Below are positions 31,864 through 37,903 of a stretch of 37,903 bases of DNA, one piece after another; the stretch's first letter is position 1, and every line of letters begins with the position of its first letter. Both the position numbers and the translations under genes were made by a program. Under the pieces are notes generated by a model. That model was not told where the DNA came from, did not search any database, and saw nothing but the letters and a program-made list of their open reading frames with translations. Source of the stretch: Sphingobium sp. (lineage in GTDB: Bacteria; Pseudomonadota; Alphaproteobacteria; Sphingomonadales; Sphingomonadaceae); contig JAGIAZ010000026.1 in the NCBI GenBank assembly GCA_017744605.1, positions 1 through 37,903 on the forward strand, written 5' to 3'.

Positions 31864-33872
31864 GCATTTTCCGGCACGACACGTTGGGGAGTTGGACGCG
31901 CGGGGGGCAGGCAATCGTCCACAATGTCAGGATGACCACCCAGGTCTTCTATCAGACCTTGCTGGCGGGGCTCGTCATCTGGATTGGTGGGACGATCTGG
32001 TATGCCTTGGAGAAGTCCTCCGAATATGAGCGGTTCGTCCTTCTGAAAATCGCCCAGGCAGCGATGATGGGAGATACCGTCCCAGGGGACGCAAGCACGA
32101 TCCTTTTCAAGACCCCGAACGGCATCCAGTATTGGACGTCGCCAAAGGCGCTTCTTGAATCCGGTCTGGCCCGGAAAACCCTCGCTTCGATTGAAGTCGA
32201 TCTCCTCCACGGGGCTGCGATCGCCGGCGGCTTTTCCCTGCTGATGCTGTTCTGGGCTTGGTTCTATTTCACCCGAACGGGGAGAGGGCTGGGGTCAAAC
32301 CAGTTTCTGCGCGGAGCAAGGTTCGGGACGGTCCGGCAGGTTCGACGCGCCTTGTGGCGGCAGCCCAAAGGCAGCTTCGCGATCGGGGGTGTAGACGTGC
32401 CCGATGCGTTCGAGCCGGAGCATATCCTCATCTGCGGCGCTCCCGGAACCGGCAAGACCAACATGATCCTCAAGATGCTCGCAGGAATTCGGAAGAATGG
32501 GCGTCGCGCGATCGTCTACGACACCGCCGGAAGTTTCGTCGAAAAATTCTATCGGCCGGGCGTTGATGTTCTCCTGAATCCGCTCGACGCACGGTCAGAT
32601 CCTTGGTCCCCATGGGTCGATGTTCCGCGCGACTATCATTATGATCAAATCGCAGAATCTACGATCCCCGAAAAGTCCGGCGACCCGTTCTGGGCGAAGT
32701 CGGCGCGAGGGACATTGGTCGCTGTGCTCCGCAAGCTCGCGCATCAGCGTAGGACCCTCGTCTCCGTTCTGCTCGACACCCTTCTTCGCTCTAAGCTCAA
32801 GGACCTCGCCGCCTTTGCATCCGGGACCGATGCGGCGGCCTTCATCTCCATTGAAGGGGAAAGAACGAGCGCTGGCATCCAGGCGGAGCTGGCCTCCGTC
32901 ATGCGCAGCTTTTCCTATCTCGACGATACGGCTGATGGCCTCTCCATTCGCGATTGGGTGGCCAGCGAGGATGACGACAGTTGGCTGTTCATCACCGTCA
33001 AGGCGGACCAGCTGCCATCGCTCCGGCCGCTAATTACGGTCTGGCTGGATATCGCCATCAGCGCCATCATGAGCCTAACGCCAGACCGGGAGCGGCGGCT
33101 TTACTGCGTTGTCGACGAATTGCCGACCCTCCAAAAGCTCCCGTCGCTCTCCGACTTCCTGGCCCGCGCACGCAAATATGGCGGGTGCGGAATTCTCGGC
33201 TTCCAGAGCTATCCGCAGCTCGAGGCAACCTACGGTATCCAGGATGCCGCTGCGATCACCGGTTATTGCTCGACCTGGGTCGCGATGCGGGCAAACGACA
33301 CCCCCACCGCCAAGCACGTCAGTGAAAATCTGGGCCAAGTCGAACAGGTCGAAGCGAACGAGGGCATGTCCTACGGCGTCAACGACATGCGGGACGGGGT
33401 GAACCTGTCGCGCATGCAGGTGACGAGGCCCCTGGTCATGCACACCGAGGTCAACAATCTTCCCAATCTGGTCGGGTTCCTTCGCTTTGGCCGCGACCTT
33501 CCGGTCATTCGGTTCGAGGACAGCTATAACAAGCTTCCGTCCGTTGCTCCTGCCTTTGAGGAACGCGATAGACCGCCGTTCCGCCTCGATCCCGCGGATC
33601 CGATACCGCCTGCACCGCCACCGGACCCTGCGAAGGCAGCACCGGTTCGTCGCCGCCAGTCGAAACCCTCTCCAACTGAACAAGATCCGCAGTTCGCCTT
33701 ACCAATCGCGCCACCCAACTCTGACGATCAAGTCGCCCTTGAGGCCCCAGTGGAACCCCCACGTAGACCGTCCGAGAACCCTGAAGTCAGCCTCTTTGGA
33801 AAGCCTACGGGTTTCCGCCTCCAGCAGCACGCTCGCCGCGATGGTGATCGGGGTTCGGCGAGGCCAGCATGA
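31860..33872 (+). CDS. traD: Type IV coupling protein, TraD/VirD4 family
   Basis: This 670-residue ATPase has two N-terminal membrane helices (about 29-47 and 118-140), Walker A GAPGTGKT (about 193-200) and Walker B VVDELPTL (about 416-423). A Pro-rich C-terminal tail (about 575-650) is present. Coupling proteins hand the relaxase-DNA complex to the type IV secretion channel. The gene is overlapped by 4 bases at both ends, so RHH, coupling protein and relaxase are one operon. The secretion-channel genes are not in the window. Confidence 0.93.
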   Translation: MSIFRHDTLGSWTRGGQAIVHNVRMTTQVFYQTLLAGLVIWIGGTIWYALEKSSEYERFVLLKIAQAAMMGDTVPGDASTILFKTPNGIQYWTSPKALLESGLARKTLASIEVDLLHGAAIAGGFSLLMLFWAWFYFTRTGRGLGSNQFLRGARFGTVRQVRRALWRQPKGSFAIGGVDVPDAFEPEHILICGAPGTGKTNMILKMLAGIRKNGRRAIVYDTAGSFVEKFYRPGVDVLLNPLDARSDPWSPWVDVPRDYHYDQIAESTIPEKSGDPFWAKSARGTLVAVLRKLAHQRRTLVSVLLDTLLRSKLKDLAAFASGTDAAAFISIEGERTSAGIQAELASVMRSFSYLDDTADGLSIRDWVASEDDDSWLFITVKADQLPSLRPLITVWLDIAISAIMSLTPDRERRLYCVVDELPTLQKLPSLSDFLARARKYGGCGILGFQSYPQLEATYGIQDAAAITGYCSTWVAMRANDTPTAKHVSENLGQVEQVEANEGMSYGVNDMRDGVNLSRMQVTRPLVMHTEVNNLPNLVGFLRFGRDLPVIRFEDSYNKLPSVAPAFEERDRPPFRLDPADPIPPAPPPDPAKAAPVRRRQSKPSPTEQDPQFALPIAPPNSDDQVALEAPVEPPRRPSENPEVSLFGKPTGFRLQQHARRDGDRGSARPA

Positions 33873-36832
33873 TCCATCCACGCCGCCTCAAAGGGACACC
33901 GGGCAATCTGGCGCGCTACTACACCGTGGGAGATTACTACACCAAAGGGGACGATGAGACCTCGCTATGGGGAGGCAAAATTGCCGAAGAGCTAGGGCTC
34001 GCTGGCAAGGTCGATCCGGAGACCCTGCGCGATCTTCTCGCCGGAAAGGTCGCAGGCCAGCAGCTCGGACGAAAGCGGGCTGGCGGTGCGATCGATCATC
34101 ATCCCGGGTGGGACTTCGCGGTGAATGCTCCCAAATCGGTTTCGATCATGGCTCTGGTGGCGGGTGATGGACGCATTCTCGAAGCCCACAAAAAGGCGGT
34201 CTCGGTCGCGCTGTCCTACCTCGAGGAACATGCCACGCTTCGATATCGGGCAAGTGGCGGCATCGTCCACGAGACGACCGGGCGACTGATCTTCGCGCGC
34301 TTCACAGAGCATGCCTCGCGCGAGCTTGATCCCCATCTCCACACCCACGTCGTCGTCATGAACACCACCAATCGGGGTGAAGGTGACCCGATGGCGAGCC
34401 TCGAAACCCGAGCCATGTTTTCCGAGCAGATGACGGCGGGTCAGGTTTATCGAAACGAGCTTGCCCATACCTTGCGGGAGGCGGGCTACGAGATTGCGTT
34501 CGATCCACGCTCCGGCTTGTTCGAGATCCTTGGTGTTCCCAAGGAGCTCATCGAGACTATGTCGCAGCGGGCCGCCCAGATCGATGCTCATGCGCGCGAA
34601 CATGGACTGACCGGGCAGGCGGCGCGCAGGCGGTCATTCTACGCAACGCGGGCCCCTAAGGAGAAAGCGTCTCTCGAGACTTTGACCGAACGCTGGACCG
34701 AGCGGCTTGGCGACCATCGAGACCGGGTCTTTGAGACGCGATTGGCGGCATATGAGATCGGCCACCGGGAACTGCCGCCGAGCGACCGGCAGTCAGCGCA
34801 GGCCATGCTGTTCGGCATCCGTCAGGAGGAGGGCAGGGAAGCTGTCAACAACCTGGGTCGGCTATTCACCCGCGCGTTGGCCTCCCACGTTGGCGAAGTC
34901 CGCCTGTCGGATGTTCGGCCGTATGCTCAGGCTCATGAAGAAAGGCGCAAGCTTCTCGAAACGCAATTGCCTACGGGCGATGAGGATTTGACGCGCGGCC
35001 GGACGACGCGGCGTACCGCTCGGTTGGAACTCGCCCTATCTGATCATCTGGCCCTTGCCCTCAATGATGCGACCCCACTTGCGTCGCCCGAAAGCCTGGA
35101 GGAGGTCGCTGCGCGCCACGGCCTTAACCCGGCGCAGGTTGCGGCCCTGCTCCATATCGGCACTACAGATGATCGGGTCGTCGGTGTTCATGGCGTCGCC
35201 GGCGCGGGAAAGTCCACGCTCGTCCGCGCGCTCAATGAGGCGGCCGATCCAAGCAACCATCTGATCGCGATCGCACCCACGTCATCGGCCGCATCAAATC
35301 TGGGCAGCGTCGCAGATATTGAAGCCCGAACGCTCGCGAGTTTGATTGCCAGCGGCGGACGCAAGCTCGACGAGACGCACGTTCTCGTTGTCGACGAAGC
35401 GGGCCAGATCGGCAACAGGCAGGCGCTTCGGCTCCTCCAGATCAGCCGGGAGACGGGCGCGCGTGTCATTCTTCTTGGCGACAATCGTCAGACCAGCGCG
35501 ATCGAGCAGGGCAAAGCCTTCTGGTTGATGCAGCGGCTTGGCTTGTCGCGGGCGGAGCTCACAGAGTCCGTACGCCAGGAAACGAAGGCGATGAAGGCTG
35601 CCGTGACGCAGGCCCGGCTGCAAAACTACGCCGCCTCGCTGGGAAATCTCGACAAGGTTGTGAGCGGCGAAAATGCCGGCGTGCTAGCCGAGCGGCTCGT
35701 GGAAGAATGGACACATCTCAAACCGGAGAGCCGCTCCGGCACCAATATCCTCGTGCTGGAAAATGCCACTCGGCTCATCGTCAACAGCAAGGTTCGCGAG
35801 GCCCTGAAGACGGAAGGTGCGATCGCCGCGGAAGATGCGAGGCTCTCTGTTCTATCGCCTGCAGCTCTGAGCGATCAGGAGAAGCGCTTTGCGCGATTTT
35901 ACAGCTCGGGTCAGGTCCTTGTCTTCGCGCGCGACAACGCCGGCCTGGGTGTAGCGCGAGATACCGAATATCGCGTCCTGGGTTCAACCCGCAACGCCCG
36001 TGGTCGACAAACCGTTGTCATTGTCGACCAGCATGGCCGGAAGATTGAATGGGACCCGAGGCTTGGCCGTGCCTCTCGGGTCAATGTCTTCAACGTTGAA
36101 CAGCGCGGCCTCTCCGAAGGCGACCGCATTCAGTGGCGGCTAGTCAATCGGGCGTTGGAGGTTCGAAATGCCGACCGTGGCACAATCGAGCGGCTGAACG
36201 GATCGGTCGCCTCAATCCGCTGGGATCGCGACGGACGAACGCAGGAGGTCGACCTCTCGCAGCACAAGAATTGGGATCACGGCTATGCCGAGACTGTATT
36301 CGCCTCTCAGTCGAGAACATATGACCGGGTCTATGTCCTGGCACCGGTCAATTCGCCGCTCGTCAATGGCCAGAATTACTACACGGCTATCACGAGGGCT
36401 CGGTTCGGCGTCAAACTTTGGACCGAAGACGAGAGGCGTCTCGTAGAAAAGCTAGAACGTCGATCGGGAGAAAAGACCTCGGCGTTGGAAGGATTGGGCC
36501 GTCTCGACAGAGCGTCAGTGGGATCTCGAACCGTTAGACTTCGGGAGCATCTTGAGCGGCTGCGCGAGCAGCAACGCAGCGACCGGGCCGAACGAAAGGC
36601 ACGCCCGGCGGAGCAACGAGAGCGTAGAGGTGGGACGCTTGACGCAGTAGCTACCCATATTGCCGGCCGAGTCAGTTCATTGGTGGAGGCGACGGATCGA
36701 TGGATCGCGTCACTCACCAACCAGTCTTCGCGACCGGATCATTCGATCAACCCGCTTCATTCCGGAGGGGCGTCGCAAACACCGGCCCGTAACGAAGGCA
36801 CGGCGAACCAAGGCGGCCGCCATGACCGTTAG
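33869..36832 (+). CDS. traA: MobF-family conjugative relaxase-helicase
   Basis: This 987-residue protein has an N-terminal relaxase domain with tyrosines near the start (Tyr17, Tyr18, Tyr23, Tyr24), WDFAVNAPKSVS (81-92) and the metal-binding His cluster in DPHLHTH (154-160). A superfamily 1 helicase follows, with Walker A GVAGAGKST (about 442-450) and Walker B VVDEAGQIG (about 508-516), then GDNRQTSAIEQ. This is the TrwC/TraI architecture. It nicks oriT, stays bound to the 5' end and unwinds the strand. The C-terminus is Arg-rich. The transglycosylase gene overlaps its last 11 bases. No frameshift or missing motif is visible. Confidence 0.95.
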   Translation: MIHPRRLKGTPGNLARYYTVGDYYTKGDDETSLWGGKIAEELGLAGKVDPETLRDLLAGKVAGQQLGRKRAGGAIDHHPGWDFAVNAPKSVSIMALVAGDGRILEAHKKAVSVALSYLEEHATLRYRASGGIVHETTGRLIFARFTEHASRELDPHLHTHVVVMNTTNRGEGDPMASLETRAMFSEQMTAGQVYRNELAHTLREAGYEIAFDPRSGLFEILGVPKELIETMSQRAAQIDAHAREHGLTGQAARRRSFYATRAPKEKASLETLTERWTERLGDHRDRVFETRLAAYEIGHRELPPSDRQSAQAMLFGIRQEEGREAVNNLGRLFTRALASHVGEVRLSDVRPYAQAHEERRKLLETQLPTGDEDLTRGRTTRRTARLELALSDHLALALNDATPLASPESLEEVAARHGLNPAQVAALLHIGTTDDRVVGVHGVAGAGKSTLVRALNEAADPSNHLIAIAPTSSAASNLGSVADIEARTLASLIASGGRKLDETHVLVVDEAGQIGNRQALRLLQISRETGARVILLGDNRQTSAIEQGKAFWLMQRLGLSRAELTESVRQETKAMKAAVTQARLQNYAASLGNLDKVVSGENAGVLAERLVEEWTHLKPESRSGTNILVLENATRLIVNSKVREALKTEGAIAAEDARLSVLSPAALSDQEKRFARFYSSGQVLVFARDNAGLGVARDTEYRVLGSTRNARGRQTVVIVDQHGRKIEWDPRLGRASRVNVFNVEQRGLSEGDRIQWRLVNRALEVRNADRGTIERLNGSVASIRWDRDGRTQEVDLSQHKNWDHGYAETVFASQSRTYDRVYVLAPVNSPLVNGQNYYTAITRARFGVKLWTEDERRLVEKLERRSGEKTSALEGLGRLDRASVGSRTVRLREHLERLREQQRSDRAERKARPAEQRERRGGTLDAVATHIAGRVSSLVEATDRWIASLTNQSSRPDHSINPLHSGGASQTPARNEGTANQGGRHDR

Positions 36833-37349
36833 ATGCAGCCTCTCACTCATTGCGCTGGCGCTAGTCATCCCTTCTGCGCAGTCGAAAGCCGCACCCCGAA
36901 CGATCGCCAACGAGCCTTCGATCGCAGCCTGCATTCGGCGCTCAGCTTCAGGCCGTTCCTGGCTTGAAAAGACGCTCTGGGGGCTGAGGGACCAGGAAGC
37001 CGGCTGGATCGGCGCGCAGATCCGCAATCGAAACGGCACGCACGATCTCGGGCCGCTCCAGGTGAACAGCTGGTGGGTCACCCGCATCGCCGCGAAAATT
37101 GGTAGGGAGCCGACGGTCGTCCGATATTGGCTCACACATGACGCCTGCTTCAATGTCGATGCCGCGCGCTGGATCTTTCTCTCGGCACTCGCCTCGACCG
37201 GCGACTATTGGAAGGCGATTGGGCTTTACCACAGTCCGACAGAGTGGCGGCGACGGCGGTACGCCGCGAGCGTCGCGGATCGGCTGGCGGAACGCTTCGG
37301 CTCTCAAATTTTCGACGCCCCCGATCAGAATGAGCGAGCGTCTCCGTGA
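36822..37349 (+). CDS. Lytic transglycosylase-like conjugation protein
   Basis: This 175-residue protein has a signal peptide (MTVRCSLSLIALALVIPSAQS, cut near 23) and a lysozyme-like fold. A catalytic Glu is likely in DQEAGWIGAQ, followed by the family signature NGTHDLGPLQVNSWW. Such enzymes open peptidoglycan for the secretion channel (VirB1-like). The motif GLMQIN of the family appears as GPLQVN. I chose the ATG at 36822, which overlaps the relaxase end. The longer in-frame start would lie inside the relaxase. Confidence 0.85.
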   Translation: MTVRCSLSLIALALVIPSAQSKAAPRTIANEPSIAACIRRSASGRSWLEKTLWGLRDQEAGWIGAQIRNRNGTHDLGPLQVNSWWVTRIAAKIGREPTVVRYWLTHDACFNVDAARWIFLSALASTGDYWKAIGLYHSPTEWRRRRYAASVADRLAERFGSQIFDAPDQNERASP

Positions 37350-37413
37350 TCGAGGGGGCGACATTTCCGTCTCACGTAACCTGTTCTGTCAGCGCGCCTG
37401 AAAGGACGCCCTT

Positions 37414-37611
37414 ATGACCTTTGATCGCAACCAGCTTCTCACAGTCGCAGACGTGCTCAATCTCACAGGCTTCAAATCTCGCACCACGCTCTACCGCCGC
37501 GCGAGGAGCGGCGCCTTTCCATCGCCCTGTCATATTGGTGCCGGGAAAATACGGTGGCGCTCTGGCGACATTGAGGATTGGCTGAACAGCCTCCAGCCCC
37601 GCCGCTACTGA
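37414..37611 (+). CDS. AlpA-family transcriptional regulator / excisionase-like
   Basis: This 65-residue MerR-like HTH protein of the AlpA type has the pattern LTVADVLNLTGFKSRTTLYR, then GAFPSPCHIGAGKIRW and DIEDWLNSL. Members regulate integrase genes or act as excisionases in integrated elements and prophages. AAAGGA precedes the ATG. It is the last gene before the tRNA-Pro, which fits the edge of an integrated element. No integrase is in the window. Confidence 0.88.
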   Translation: MTFDRNQLLTVADVLNLTGFKSRTTLYRRARSGAFPSPCHIGAGKIRWRSGDIEDWLNSLQPRRY

Positions 37612-37775
37612 GCGCGCGGTCAGCCGAATCCAGCACCCCGAAAGGCGAACTTTTCGATGCAATGCGATGAAGCGTGATGCAATTTTATTTCAAGATCTGC
37701 ACCACCAGAGCACCATGGCGGGGAAAACGGCCTCAAGCCCGAGGGCAAGATCTAGTGCTAAGTTATTGAAATCGT
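37612..37775. repeat. Short region between AlpA gene and tRNA with a direct repeat
   Basis: GATGCAAT occurs at 37656-37663 and 37676-37683, two turns apart, within an AT-rich patch. It could bind the AlpA-like protein or belong to an attachment site. No gene seen. Confidence 0.4.
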
Positions 37776-37852
37776 TGGTCGGGACGAGAGGATTCGAACC
37801 TCCGACCCCCACACCCCCAGTGTGATGCGCTACCAGGCTGCGCTACGTCCCG
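37776..37852 (-). tRNA. tRNA-Pro (GGG)
   Basis: A 77-base cloverleaf on the minus strand: acceptor stem CGGGACG/CGTCCCG, D arm with GTAGCGCAGCCTGGTAGCGC, anticodon loop CTGGGGG (anticodon GGG, Pro), T arm with GGTTCGAATCC, discriminator A and an encoded CCA end. Its 3' end faces the mobile-element genes, a common integration point. Confidence 0.95.
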
Positions 37853-37903
37853 ACCGGAAGCGCGCTCCTAGGCGTATCGCGCGCAAGTTGCAAGTCGCTC
37901 GCT

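Overview
The window looks like an accessory region of a GC-rich alphaproteobacterium, most likely a sphingomonad (Sphingobium, Sphingopyxis, Novosphingobium or a relative). This rests on overall protein character, dense TGA/ATGA-overlapping operons, the luxR-luxI-dioxygenase arrangement and the type of conjugation genes. I had no database access, so family names come from recognised motifs.

Layout. (A) 1-8806, metal resistance. A copper P1B-ATPase (partial) sits under a CueR-type operator. Upstream of it lies a copA-copB-DUF305 operon (periplasmic multicopper oxidase plus outer-membrane protein). Next comes a three-gene module organised like cnrYXH: a membrane anti-sigma candidate, a periplasmic metal sensor and an ECF sigma factor. 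Divergent from it are copC-copD, then an rcnA-like Ni/Co exporter with its RcnR/CsoR-family repressor. One promoter-like motif with identical spacing occurs before copA, before copC and, weaker, before the sigma module. This suggests that the sigma factor drives the copper genes and itself.

(B) 9116-13256, iron uptake: a small membrane protein, a PepSY-type membrane protein and a TonB-dependent siderophore receptor preceded by a Fur-box-like site. (C) 13719-14120, a secreted charged protein of unknown role.

(D) 14314-20082, a four-gene minus-strand operon: hsdM, hsdS, an ABC-type ATPase and an HNH nuclease. No hsdR is present. A Septu (PtuA/PtuB)-like pair occupies the effector position, which makes this the strongest candidate for an unusual defence system here. 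(E) 20631-21930, an HU-type protein and a chimeric ORF that joins the front of an ECF sigma factor to the back of a nucleotidyltransferase-HEPN protein. (F) 22199-24968, a quorum-sensing operon: luxR, luxI, a phytanoyl-CoA-dioxygenase-like gene and a MarR-like gene.

(G) 25132-26704, a hipBA toxin-antitoxin pair with operator-like repeats upstream. (H) 26903-37611, the mobilisation part of a conjugative or mobilisable element: ardC behind a hairpin-rich leader, a ParB-like protein, small plasmid-type proteins, a ribbon-helix-helix accessory protein, a TraD/VirD4 coupling protein, a MobF relaxase, a lytic transglycosylase and an AlpA-like regulator. It ends next to the 3' end of a tRNA-Pro(GGG) gene, a typical integration site. 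No integrase and no mating-pair-formation genes lie in the window.
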